This document shows, in pieces, positions 1 to 7,945 of a stretch of 64,000 nucleotides of DNA (positions are counted from its first letter, which is position 1; every line of letters begins with the position of its first letter). Position numbers and translations under genes: made by a program. The DNA lies in assembly GCF_023016155.1 (NCBI RefSeq), contig NZ_JALKBG010000008.1:1056501-1120500 (forward strand). Direction: 5' to 3'. The notes below the pieces were generated by a model that saw only the letters and a program-made list of their open reading frames with translations, had not been told where the DNA came from and searched no databases. This DNA comes from Aliiroseovarius sp. F20344. GTDB lineage: Bacteria > Pseudomonadota > Alphaproteobacteria > Rhodobacterales > Rhodobacteraceae.

Positions 1-580
1 CAATCCCACTTGGAACGTTCCACGCTCGATCGCGACAAAAGAGTATCTGCCGATGCTCAAACGCAATCCCAATGCGGTCAGCCATCTGAAGCTGATTGAT
101 CGCCGTGGGCGTGTTGTGAACCGTGGGGCTGTGGACTTCAGCAAATTCACCGCGCGCAGTTTCCCGTTTGCAATCAAGCAGCCGCCCTCGTCACGAAATG
201 CACTTGGGCTTGTAAAGTTCATGTTCCCGAACAAGCACAACATCTATTTACACGACACTCCGTCAAAAAGCCTTTTTGCACGGGAAGTTCGCGCCTTTAG
301 CCACGGCTGTATTCGTCTAAGCGATCCGTTTGATTTTGCCTATACTTTGTTGGCCAAGCAAAGCAGCGACCCAAAGGCGACCTTCCATAAGGCGTTGAAC
401 ACAAGACGGGAAACGCGGATAGATTTGGAACAACCCGTTCCGGTGCACTTGGTCTATCGGACAGCCGTTGCACCTGCGAAGGGCCGCGTGAACTATCGTC
501 GCGACATTTATGGGCGTGATGCAAAAGTTTGGGCCGCTTTACAGAACGCCGGGGTAGCACTTCGCGCCGTGGACGGTTAA
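1..580 (+). CDS. L,D-transpeptidase, YkuD domain (3' part of the gene)
   Basis: This is the C-terminal part of a periplasmic peptidoglycan L,D-transpeptidase, the family that makes 3-3 crosslinks in murein. The reading frame is open from base 2, before the first ATG at 53, and reads NPTWNVPRSIATKEYLP, so the start lies left of the window. The catalytic signature SHGCIRLSDP is encoded at about 299-328, with the nucleophilic Cys in HGC. The upstream YLHDTPS segment is the usual companion motif of the fold. The tail VNYRRDIYGRD is typical of YcbB/LdtD-like members rather than short ErfK-like ones; this sub-assignment is from memory. The gene ends 55 bp before lpxD on the same strand. Confidence 0.9.
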   Translation, partial: NPTWNVPRSIATKEYLPMLKRNPNAVSHLKLIDRRGRVVNRGAVDFSKFTARSFPFAIKQPPSSRNALGLVKFMFPNKHNIYLHDTPSKSLFAREVRAFSHGCIRLSDPFDFAYTLLAKQSSDPKATFHKALNTRRETRIDLEQPVPVHLVYRTAVAPAKGRVNYRRDIYGRDAKVWAALQNAGVALRAVDG

Positions 581-635
581 ATCCTTTGCAACGGTGGTCG
601 GGCAAACGGGCCTGATCCCATCAAAGGAGCGCTGA

Positions 636-1742
636 ATGACATTCACCCTTTCAGATATCGCGGCCTCGCTTGGGGCTGAATTTCAAGGCGATGGAAGCAT
701 TGCCTTGTCTGGCGCTGCCGAGCCGCAGGACGCTGGACCTGATCAGCTTGCCTTAGCGATGGACCCTAAGTACGCCGATGGAATTGCCCAAGGGAACGCC
801 CGAGCCGCGCTATTATGGGACGGTGCCGATTGGAAGGCGCTTGGTCTGGAAGGTGCGATCTGCATGACGCGTGGGAAAACTGCGATGCCTCTGCTGACCC
901 GTGCGCTTGATCCGGGGCTTGGGCTTGTGCAGGGCATCCATCCCTCTGCCGTGGTGGATGAAACCGCTCAGATTGGCCGCGGCGCGCGGATCGGTCCGCT
1001 GGCAGTGATCGGTCCGGATGTGAAAATTGGGGATAATGCGCAGATCGGGGCACATGCGTCGGTCGGGTACGGAACCGCTATTGGGGACGATCTGATCCTT
1101 CATCCCGGCGCGCGCATTGCGCATCTTTGCACCATTGGAAACCGTTATACCGGCCAATCGAATTCGGTCGTTGGTGGGGACGGGTTTTCCTTTGTCACGA
1201 TGGATAAAGAAAGCGCGGTCGAGAGCCTTCGCGGCAATATGGCCGAAGGTGAAGCAGCCGGTTCAGTCGAGGGCAGTGCCCATTGGGCGCGCGTGCATTC
1301 CTTGGGTGGGGTCGAAATCGGTGACGATGTCGAGCTGGGTGCAGGGTCGACAATTGATCGCGGCACCATCCGCGCCACCCGCATTGGGCGCGGCACCAAG
1401 ATCGATTGTCAGGTTCAAGTTGGGCACAACGCGGAAGTTGGCGAAGACGTCATGATGTGCGGCAATGTCGGCGTGTCCGGATCCGCCAAGATCGGCAATC
1501 GCGTGGTTTTAGGCGGCAAAGTCGGCGTCAGCGATAATATCTTCATCGGGGATGACGTGATAGCCGGTGGCGGTACCAACATATATACAAACGTTCCTGC
1601 CGGTCGTGCCGTTTTGGGCAGTCCAGCTGTGAAAATCGAGACCGAGATGGCCATTCGTCGCGAATTGCGCCGCCTGCCACGTCTGGCCGAGACGCTACGT
1701 GAACTTCAAAAAACGGTTACAAAACTCGTGGACAAGGACTAG
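636..1742 (+). CDS. lpxD: UDP-3-O-(3-hydroxyacyl)glucosamine N-acyltransferase LpxD
   Basis: LpxD transfers an R-3-hydroxyacyl chain from ACP to the 2-amino group of UDP-3-O-acylglucosamine, the third step of lipid A synthesis, in the cytoplasm. The 368-residue product has the short N-terminal uridine-binding domain (about 1-100) and then a left-handed beta helix built of hexapeptide repeats (IGRGARIGPLAVIG and onward). The catalytic His is in QVQVGHNAEVG, His264. A clear AAAGGAG ribosome site precedes the ATG. In many alphaproteobacteria lpxD sits between skp and fabZ. Here that position (37.4 kb) lacks it, and lpxD is followed instead by an ACP gene and a ketoacyl synthase gene, which may supply its acyl donor. 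Confidence 0.95.
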   Translation: MTFTLSDIAASLGAEFQGDGSIALSGAAEPQDAGPDQLALAMDPKYADGIAQGNARAALLWDGADWKALGLEGAICMTRGKTAMPLLTRALDPGLGLVQGIHPSAVVDETAQIGRGARIGPLAVIGPDVKIGDNAQIGAHASVGYGTAIGDDLILHPGARIAHLCTIGNRYTGQSNSVVGGDGFSFVTMDKESAVESLRGNMAEGEAAGSVEGSAHWARVHSLGGVEIGDDVELGAGSTIDRGTIRATRIGRGTKIDCQVQVGHNAEVGEDVMMCGNVGVSGSAKIGNRVVLGGKVGVSDNIFIGDDVIAGGGTNIYTNVPAGRAVLGSPAVKIETEMAIRRELRRLPRLAETLRELQKTVTKLVDKD

Positions 1743-1769
1743 ATATTCGCCAACGCGAAAGGGAACCAC

Positions 1770-2036
1770 ATGTCTGACACTATTCAGGACCGCGTCATCG
1801 CCATCATTGCAGAGCAGGCCGTGCTTGAACCGGGCGATGTAAATCTAGACCAAACTTTGGAAGACTTGGGCATTGACAGCCTGGGTTTGGTGGAAAGCAT
1901 CTTCGCCATCGAAGAGGCCTTTGATATTTCAGTACCTTTTAATGCCAATGACCCGAAGGACAGTGAGTTTGACATCTCGTCCGTCGCATCGATCATACGT
2001 GCTGTAGAAGGTCTGGTTGCGGACCAAGCCGCGTAA
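1770..2036 (+). CDS. acyl carrier protein (dedicated, not the housekeeping AcpP)
   Basis: This is an 88-residue acyl carrier protein with the phosphopantetheine site GIDSLGLVE; the modified residue is Ser37. It lies 27 bp after lpxD and 5 bp before a ketoacyl synthase gene, so the three are probably co-transcribed. The housekeeping acpP is normally beside fabG and fabF. This copy is more divergent, with an extended C-terminus, and is likely a specialised carrier. It could serve the hydroxyacyl chains of lipid A or another lipid; the sequence does not decide. The ATG is preceded by GAAAGGG. Confidence 0.88.
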   Translation: MSDTIQDRVIAIIAEQAVLEPGDVNLDQTLEDLGIDSLGLVESIFAIEEAFDISVPFNANDPKDSEFDISSVASIIRAVEGLVADQAA

Positions 2037-2041
2037 GCCCA

Positions 2042-3250
2042 ATGAAAAGAATAGTCATTACAGGCCAGGGCACGATCAACGCACTTGGCCGAAATGTGCC
2101 TGAAACGCTCAGAGCGATGCGCGAAGGCAAATGCGGCATATCGGACCTTGAATTTCAGGATGTCGACCGCCTGTCGATCCGAATTGGCGCGCAGGTAAAA
2201 GGCTATGAGGCGGAAGAGACCTTCAATCGCCAGCAAATCGCGCTTTACGACCGTTTCACGCAATTCACTCTAATAGCTGCGCGTGAGGCGATCACGCAGT
2301 CGGGACTTGCGTTTTCGGGAGAGCTTTCTGCGCGCTCTGGCGTCGTATTGGGGACGTCGGGTGGAGGTATGAACACGCTCGATGAGAACTACCGCTCCGT
2401 TTATGAGGAAGGTAAGAACCGGGTGCATCCGTTTGTCGTGCCCAAGCTGATGAACAACGCGGCGGCAAGTCATGTGTCGATGGAATGGAACCTGAAAGGT
2501 CCAAGCTTCACTGTTGCAACAGCTTGCGCAAGCTCAAACCACGCGATGGGGCAGGCCATGCAGATGATCCGTGCAGGCATGGCTGATGTCATGATCACCG
2601 GCGGGTCCGAAGCCATGCTGTGTTTCGGCGGGATCAAGGCGTGGGAAGGTCTGCGCGTGATGTCCAAAGACGCCTGCCGGCCATTCTCGGCCAATCGCAA
2701 CGGCATGGTGCAGGGTGAAGGCTCTGCCGTCTTTGTGTTTGAAGAATACGAACATGCCCGCGCCCGCGGGGCCGAGATTTTGGCAGAGGTGGTCGGCTTC
2801 GCCATGACTTCGGACGCGGCTGATATTGTTATGCCTTCGAAACAGGGCGCATCACGGGCCATTACCGGAGCCATGCGGGACGCCTGCATGAACCCCGAGG
2901 AAGTAACCTACATCAACGCCCATGGAACCGGAACGGCCGCCAATGACAAAACTGAATGTGCGGCGGTTGCGGATGCGTTCGGACATCATGCGGATGATCT
3001 GATGATCTCGTCGACCAAGTCGATGCACGGTCATTTGATCGGCGGCACCGGGGCGGTTGAGCTTTTGGCCTGTATCATGGCGCTGCGCGAAGGGGTTATT
3101 GCCCCCACCATCGGCTATGAAGAAAGCGATCCGGAATGCGCTTTGGACGTGGTGCCGAATGTGGCGCGGGATGTGAAAGTTGACGCGGTATTGTCCAATG
3201 CGTTTGCGTTTGGGGGATTGAACGCGGTCTTGGCGCTGCGCACATTCTAG
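2042..3250 (+). CDS. beta-ketoacyl-ACP synthase, KAS II (FabF/NodE-like)
   Basis: This 402-residue condensing enzyme elongates acyl-ACP with malonyl-ACP. The Cys-His-His triad is visible: Cys162 in ATACASSNHA, one His in NAHGTGTAANDKTE and one in STKSMHGHLIGG. It follows the ACP gene by 5 bp without an evident ribosome site of its own, which suggests translational coupling. The pair resembles specialised ACP-KAS pairs, such as those for very long chain lipid A acyl groups, more than the core fab cluster. Substrate and product are inferred only from the neighbourhood of lpxD. The gene ends at a strong hairpin terminator. Confidence 0.9.
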   Translation: MKRIVITGQGTINALGRNVPETLRAMREGKCGISDLEFQDVDRLSIRIGAQVKGYEAEETFNRQQIALYDRFTQFTLIAAREAITQSGLAFSGELSARSGVVLGTSGGGMNTLDENYRSVYEEGKNRVHPFVVPKLMNNAAASHVSMEWNLKGPSFTVATACASSNHAMGQAMQMIRAGMADVMITGGSEAMLCFGGIKAWEGLRVMSKDACRPFSANRNGMVQGEGSAVFVFEEYEHARARGAEILAEVVGFAMTSDAADIVMPSKQGASRAITGAMRDACMNPEEVTYINAHGTGTAANDKTECAAVADAFGHHADDLMISSTKSMHGHLIGGTGAVELLACIMALREGVIAPTIGYEESDPECALDVVPNVARDVKVDAVLSNAFAFGGLNAVLALRTF

Positions 3251-3279
3251 AGGGCCGAAACTGATCGCCCAACGAAAAA

Positions 3280-3298
3280 CGCCGCCCAATGGGCGGCG
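3280..3298. terminator. bidirectional intrinsic terminator between convergent genes
   Basis: A perfect 8-bp stem, CGCCGCCC-AAT-GGGCGGCG, is flanked by AAAAA on the left and CTTTCATTT on the right. It can end both the ketoacyl synthase transcript (plus) and the IalB-like gene (minus). Confidence 0.85.
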
Positions 3299-3321
3299 CT
3301 TTCATTTCTATACCCAGCGGC

Positions 3322-3960
3322 TTACTGCGCAGCGGGTGTAGGCGCTGTCAGTTCGTCATATCCCGCCGTGAAACCCGACAGGGACATGGTCAGGTTTACG
3401 CGCTGGTCGGGTGCTGCAGCCGGTACGATCGATACCGTCGCTTTAGCACCGTTCTTAAAGCCAGTGACCTCGGCAGCCGTGAAGCCGATATTGGCAACGC
3501 ATCCCTGCTGAGTGCAGAAGCGGAAGGGATAACGGCGACCCTGTGCGCCATCCACGGAAATGGTCAATTGCTGTGTCAGCAGCGTTTCCAGCGGAACCAC
3601 AACCGTAGCACCCGCAATCGCTTGTCCACCTTCAGGCAGTTTACCCATAGAGATCTCGGCCACCGGGTTGCCGGTTTCATCTTTCAGCAGTTGATACAGC
3701 TGACACGGATCTTCACCACGCCCCTCGGGCAGTACGATGCATTTGCGTTCCCAGTCACCGGACACTTTCTCGACATATGTCCGCCCGGGCTGACGTTCGC
3801 CATCTACGGGTTCACCAAGGTCAACTGACGGCTGCGGTGCTGGAGCTTGTTCGGTCGTCGCATCTTCAGTGGTGGTTTCGGTGGTTTCCTGCGCAAAGCC
3901 AGCGGTGCCCATCGAAAGTGCTGCAATCAGCGAAAGGGATTTGATCAGCTCGATCTTCAT
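3322..3960 (-). CDS. invasion-associated locus B (IalB) family secreted protein
   Basis: This product of 212 residues starts with a signal peptide (MKIELIKSLSLIAALSMGTAGFAQ). A Thr/Glu/Pro-rich linker follows, then an IalB-type domain with two Cys pairs (ERKCIVLP, EDPCQLYQ, RFCTQQGCVANIGF). A longer reading frame begins 16 codons upstream. The inner ATG is chosen because AGGAAAG lies just before it and the signal peptide begins there. IalB was named in Bartonella, but family members are common in free-living alphaproteobacteria and their biochemical role is unclear. A periplasmic or envelope location is inferred. Confidence 0.85.
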   Translation of the reverse strand: MKIELIKSLSLIAALSMGTAGFAQETTETTTEDATTEQAPAPQPSVDLGEPVDGERQPGRTYVEKVSGDWERKCIVLPEGRGEDPCQLYQLLKDETGNPVAEISMGKLPEGGQAIAGATVVVPLETLLTQQLTISVDGAQGRRYPFRFCTQQGCVANIGFTAAEVTGFKNGAKATVSIVPAAAPDQRVNLTMSLSGFTAGYDELTAPTPAAQ

Positions 3961-4167
3961 GATCTTTCCTTGTATCGAAATCAGTTTTTGTTGGCATTTG
4001 GATAGCATGGCTAAAATGTCGTGTCAGGTAGAAACGGTCATTCTGAAAACGGGTTTTCGCAATATCCAATGCGTCTTGGCGGTATGCTGCCGATTGCCGG
4101 CGTTTCAGGCAAAGGGTTGTCGGAAAATCAAACTGGCCAGGGGAAACACTCCGCTAAATCAGACAGG

Positions 4168-4240
4168 CCAAAAAGAAAGAGACCCACTTTCGCGGATCTC
4201 TTTCGAATTACTCTCCCTGCCGGACTGACCGGCTTATGGC
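4168..4240 (-). ncRNA. candidate small RNA 1 (minus strand, intrinsic terminator)
   Basis: On the minus strand a promoter-like TTGACC (4268-4273) stands 17 bp from TAGCGT (4245-4250). About 20 nt into the predicted RNA is a small hairpin GCCGG-TCAGT-CCGGC (4219-4233). The RNA would end with the stem GAAAGAGA/TCTCTTTC (4175-4204) followed by TTTTT. No open reading frame explains the transcript. The start near 4238 is an estimate. It lies in the 557-bp gap between the IalB-like gene and the HerA-like gene. It could instead be only the terminator of a longer minus-strand RNA. Confidence 0.5.
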
Positions 4241-4244
4241 TGTG

Positions 4245-4273
4245 ACGCTATGTCACTTGTATGGACCGGTCAA
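4245..4273 (-). promoter_or_regulatory. sigma70-like promoter for candidate small RNA 1
   Basis: TTGACC and TAGCGT are spaced by exactly 17 bp on the minus strand. The -35 is a near-consensus match and the -10 is moderate. GTGAC-ATAGC-GTCAC, an inverted repeat, overlaps the -10. Confidence 0.45.
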
Positions 4274-4369
4274 GACACATTTTGACGTGTAATCGACATT
4301 ATTTTGTCTTTTTACCTCTTCGCGGTAAGTTGAACAGCTTACAATGGGTAAGTTGCTGAATATGTTAAA

Positions 4370-4460
4370 AAAACCGCGCCCGAAGGCGCGGCAGTCTGAC
4401 AGGGAGGAAGTATTCCCGCGCCAAAAGGGCACCCGGGAATGAATACAGTATGGTCTGGAC
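4370..4460 (-). ncRNA. candidate small RNA 2 with anti-Shine-Dalgarno CCUCC loop
   Basis: Read on the minus strand, a hairpin with arms ATTCCCG and CGGGAAT (about 4440-4412) is followed by an unpaired stretch ACTTCCTCCCTGTCAG. It ends with a textbook terminator, CCGCGCC-TTCG-GGCGCGG plus TTTTTTT (stem 4374-4391). The exposed CTTCCTCCC is complementary to a Shine-Dalgarno sequence. This layout resembles CCUCC-motif stress RNAs known in Rhodobacter and rhizobia, but family membership is not tested. A possible promoter is TTGCAA, 17 bp, ATACTA, ending near 4470, so the 5' end is uncertain. No gene on the minus strand upstream would need this terminator. Confidence 0.65.
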
Positions 4461-4517
4461 TGGTTAATTTAGTATTGTCGCGAGCAAGAATATTGCAAAG
4501 CCCGGGAGACAGGCAAA

Positions 4518-6062
4518 ATGGATGGTACGATTTTTATTGGTGGCGGCGGCGAAAACTACGGCGAAAAACAGGGGCTTTTGCTAAAATATGCCAACCGTCA
4601 CGGGCTGGTGGCAGGGGCCACGGGCACAGGTAAAACCGTTACCCTTCAGATCATGGCCGAAAGCTTTGCAGCCCAAGGCGTGCCGGTGTTTCTGTCCGAT
4701 GTGAAAGGCGATCTTTCCGGGTTGGCGAAATCAGGCAGTGAAGGGTTCAAACTGCACGAGGCGTTTACATCCCGCGCCGAAAAAATCGGCTTCGCTGACT
4801 ACAGCTACGGCGCGTTCCCGGTAACCTTCTGGGATCTTTATGGCGATCAAGGCCATCCGATCCGCACCACGGTCTCTGAAATGGGGCCTCTGCTACTGTC
4901 GCGATTGTTAGAGCTGACCGATGCGCAAGAAGGCGTGTTGAACATCGCGTTCCGCGTAGCGGATGAACAGGGTCTTCCGCTGTTGGACCTGAAAGACCTT
5001 CAGGCCCTTTTGGTCTGGGTCGGGGAGAACGCCAAAGATCTGTCTTTGCGCTATGGCAATGTGTCGACATCATCGATCGGAGCCATTCAACGGTCGCTTC
5101 TGGTGCTGGAAAACCAAGGGGGCCACAAGCTCTTTGGTGAACCGGCGCTAGAGCTGTCGGACATCATGCGGACGGACACAGACGGTCGCGGGCGAATTTC
5201 GATCCTCGCGTCGGATAAGCTAATGGGCGCTCCACGCCTGTACGCTACCTTCCTGTTGTGGCTGCTGTCGGAATTGTTCGAGGAACTGCCCGAGGTGGGC
5301 GACCCCGACAAACCAAAGCTGGTGTTCTTCTTTGATGAAGCTCACCTTCTGTTTGATGACGCCCCGAAAGCTCTCGTCGACAAGGTGGAACAGGTTGCGC
5401 GCTTGATCAGGTCGAAGGGCGTTGGTGTCTATTTCGTGACCCAAAACCCCGCGGACGTGCCCGAGGATATCTTGGGCCAGCTTGGCAACCGTGTGCAGCA
5501 TGCGCTGCGTGCCTTCACCGCGAAAGACCGCCGCGCATTGAAGCAAGCCGCGGAAACCTATCGGGATAACCCACGCTTTTCGACCGAAGACGCCATTCGC
5601 GAGGTTGGTGTGGGCGAAGCTGTAACCTCGTTCCTAGAAGCAAAAGGTTCACCGGGTGTCGTCGAGCGTACGCTGATCCGCCCGCCATCGTCACAACTTG
5701 GTCCCCTTGAAGCGTCCGAGCGTAAAGCGTTGATTGATGCCTCTCCGATCGCAGGAAAGTACGAGACGCTGCAAGATCGCGAAAGCGCGTATGAAGTGCT
5801 GACCAAACGGGCTGCAGATGCCGCGAAAGAAGCCGAAGAGGCCGAACGCCGCGAAGAAGAAGCAGAAAGCGTGGCCGAGCGTGAATACCGGGCAGGGCGC
5901 CGCTATTCGGGCAATAAAGTCGGGCGATCGACCTCGCGCAGCAAGTCATCCTCGGGCGGATTTGGCAAAGCCGTAACCGATGTGGTGTTGAAAGAACTGA
6001 AAGGCACCACAGGCAAACGCATCGTGCGCGGTATTCTTGGGTCGCTGTTTAAAGGCCGCTAA
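4518..6062 (+). CDS. HerA-like ATPase, DUF853 family
   Basis: This 514-residue P-loop ATPase belongs to the HerA/FtsK superfamily (DUF853). The Walker A motif GATGTGKT is at about residues 33-40 and the Walker B is [12 protein letters not shown] near residue 275. [20 protein letters not shown] segment looks like the sensor region. The C-terminal 100 residues hold an acidic, Glu-rich coiled coil and then a basic tail ending FKGR. HerA relatives translocate DNA, but the role of this bacterial subgroup is not established. It appears to be a single-gene unit, with GGGAG before the ATG. Confidence 0.88.
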   Translation: MDGTIFIGGGGENYGEKQGLLLKYANRHGLVAGATGTGKTVTLQIMAESFAAQGVPVFLSDVKGDLSGLAKSGSEGFKLHEAFTSRAEKIGFADYSYGAFPVTFWDLYGDQGHPIRTTVSEMGPLLLSRLLELTDAQEGVLNIAFRVADEQGLPLLDLKDLQALLVWVGENAKDLSLRYGNVSTSSIGAIQRSLLVLENQGGHKLFGEPALELSDIMRTDTDGRGRISILASDKLMGAPRLYATFLLWLLSELFEELPEVGDPDKPKLVFFFDEAHLLFDDAPKALVDKVEQVARLIRSKGVGVYFVTQNPADVPEDILGQLGNRVQHALRAFTAKDRRALKQAAETYRDNPRFSTEDAIREVGVGEAVTSFLEAKGSPGVVERTLIRPPSSQLGPLEASERKALIDASPIAGKYETLQDRESAYEVLTKRAADAAKEAEEAERREEEAESVAEREYRAGRRYSGNKVGRSTSRSKSSSGGFGKAVTDVVLKELKGTTGKRIVRGILGSLFKGR

Positions 6063-6076
6063 AACTCTGCGCGCAC

Positions 6077-6430
6077 CTAACGCAATGTATAGGTGCGCGT
6101 GTTGCCATCTTCACTGATAAGCGTCGCCTGATCGCCATCGATCTGGACGTCAAGACATCCGCTTGTACGCATCGGTTCGGGCGTGGGTTCGGTCAGTGTG
6201 CGGCAGTATTTTCCACCCTCGATCGTCCATGAGCCACCAAACTGGAACTTGTCATTCCCGCCGCTGATCGTGCCATCAGTTTCAAGCTTGATCGCAAGGC
6301 CAGTTTTGCCAACAAAGGATTTCCCGGCCAAGTCGTGATACAAAGGATCTTGCGTATCGCTTTGGGCCAGAACGTCAGTTGTGAGACCCAGAAATGCGCA
6401 AAGAGCGGTGCTAAGTTGAAACGGTGACAT
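6077..6430 (-). CDS. small secreted protein of unknown function
   Basis: A 117-residue product with a probable signal peptide (cleavage after VLAQ, about residue 23). The rest is a beta-rich stretch (GGNDKFQFGGSWTIEGGKYC) with two Cys residues that could form one disulfide. No family was recognised; the size and pattern recall small lipocalin-like or META-like periplasmic proteins, which is only an impression. It converges on the HerA-like gene with 14 bp between stops. An inverted repeat GCGCACCTA/TAGGTGCGC (6071-6098) overlaps its stop codon. Confidence 0.65.
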   Translation of the reverse strand: MSPFQLSTALCAFLGLTTDVLAQSDTQDPLYHDLAGKSFVGKTGLAIKLETDGTISGGNDKFQFGGSWTIEGGKYCRTLTEPTPEPMRTSGCLDVQIDGDQATLISEDGNTRTYTLR

Positions 6431-6530
6431 GATCGTCGCTCCGATGCCAGTTCAAGTTGACACAGCTAACTGCCTTTTGTCGCTCCGATGCAAGCTTGTT
6501 CGAAGCGACAAACCAACGCATCTCCAAGCT

Positions 6531-7811
6531 TCATAGGGGGCGAATTTTAAGCCGCTCGATCCGGTTTCCAGCGCGTTCCATGACCTCGAAACGGAAACCG
6601 TGGAATGAAAACACCTGACCTTCATTGGGGATCATCTGCGCTTCGTGAATAACCAAGCCGGCGATGGTGTTGGCTTCTTCATCTGGCAAGTTCCAATCCT
6701 TCGCGCGGTTCAGGTCGCGGATGGTCACGCCGCCCTCGACCATGAAGCTGCCATCCGTTTGCGACTTGATTTCATGCTCGGATTCGACGTCGAATTCATC
6801 CGTGATTTCACCCACGATCTCTTCCAGAATGTCTTCCAGCGTGATCAGACCTTCGAGAGAGCCATATTCGTCGACCACCAGCGCAAAATGTGTGTGGCGT
6901 TTCAGAAACTCGCGCATCTGATCATCCAAGGTTGTCGTCTCGGGGATGAAATAGGGTTCCATAGCAACCTGAAGAACATCAAATTCTTCGATCACTTTGC
7001 CTTCGCGTTGAAAGGCATACATGGCACGGCTTAGGTCTTTGGCGTGAATAATGCCAATGATGTTCTCTGGCTCGTCACGGTAAATCGGAAGACGGGTGTG
7101 GCGCGATTCAAGGATTTGCTCCAGAACCTCCACGGCAGGGGCTGAGATATCGATCATCTCAATCTGGCTGCGGTGAAGCATGATCTCTTCCACAGCGCGG
7201 TCACCAAGGTCCAGCGCGCCCAGCAATCGGTCACGATCTTCTTTTTCAACGGTGCCTTCGGAATGGCCAAGGGCGATGGCGCCCATGATTTCTTCCCTGA
7301 CCGCAAGGATATGACTGTCCGGGTCTGTTTCTACGCCAAACAGGCGCAGGACCCCGCGCGTGATGGCACGCACCGCGGAAACGATTGGGGCAAAGACAAG
7401 GATGATCAGCGCAATGGGACCCGAGGCTTTTGAAGCCGCGGATTCTGGGCGTGTAATGGCATATGTTTTGGGCAAAACCTCAGCGAAGATGAGGACCAGA
7501 AGCGTCATCACCAATGTGGCAAGCGCCACGCCGCTGTCGCCAAATAGCCGTGTGAACAAGGCTGTGGCCAGTGACGTCGCAAGGATGTTCACAAGGTTGT
7601 TGCCCAACAGGACAGACCCGATCAGACGCTCGTTGTCATCCGTAATGTCCAGCGCCCGTTCAGCCCCGCGATCCCCTTTATCCGCACGCGAGCGCAGCTT
7701 GCCCCGAGAGGCAGCCGTCAGCGCGGTTTCTGAACCCGAGAAGAAGGCAGACAGCACCAAAAGCGCCGCAATCGCTGCGCAAGAGATCCAAAAGCCACTG
7801 TCCAAGTCCAT
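6531..7811 (-). CDS. CNNM/CorC-HlyC family membrane protein with CBS pair
   Basis: This 426-residue protein has an N-terminal DUF21/CNNM transmembrane domain (about 1-170). A CBS pair follows (about 205-325, with RHTRLPIYRDEPENIIGIIHAKDL), then a C-terminal CorC_HlyC domain. Relatives take part in magnesium or cobalt export or in heavy-metal tolerance; the substrate here is unknown. The ATG at 7811 is used because AAAGGAG lies 7 bp before it; an upstream in-frame ATG lacks a good site. Transcription runs away from the ammonium channel terminator. Confidence 0.9.
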   Translation of the reverse strand: MDLDSGFWISCAAIAALLVLSAFFSGSETALTAASRGKLRSRADKGDRGAERALDITDDNERLIGSVLLGNNLVNILATSLATALFTRLFGDSGVALATLVMTLLVLIFAEVLPKTYAITRPESAASKASGPIALIILVFAPIVSAVRAITRGVLRLFGVETDPDSHILAVREEIMGAIALGHSEGTVEKEDRDRLLGALDLGDRAVEEIMLHRSQIEMIDISAPAVEVLEQILESRHTRLPIYRDEPENIIGIIHAKDLSRAMYAFQREGKVIEEFDVLQVAMEPYFIPETTTLDDQMREFLKRHTHFALVVDEYGSLEGLITLEDILEEIVGEITDEFDVESEHEIKSQTDGSFMVEGGVTIRDLNRAKDWNLPDEEANTIAGLVIHEAQMIPNEGQVFSFHGFRFEVMERAGNRIERLKIRPL

Positions 7812-7893
7812 CAAATTTCTCCTTTGTTGCCACATCTTATGGGCACTTGTGTCGTGGCTTTCAAGAGAGCGGTGCCCATGGTCCAGAAAAGCG

Positions 7894-7923
7894 AAAAGGC
7901 GAAAGCTTGCGCCTTCGCCTTTT
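7894..7923. terminator. intrinsic terminator downstream of the ammonium channel gene
   Basis: The perfect stem AAAAGGCGAA/TTCGCCTTTT with a 10-nt loop lies 22 bp after the end of the ammonium channel gene on the minus strand. U-rich sides exist on both strands. Confidence 0.75.
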
Positions 7924-7945
7924 CTGTTACTTTGAGTGGGCAGGT

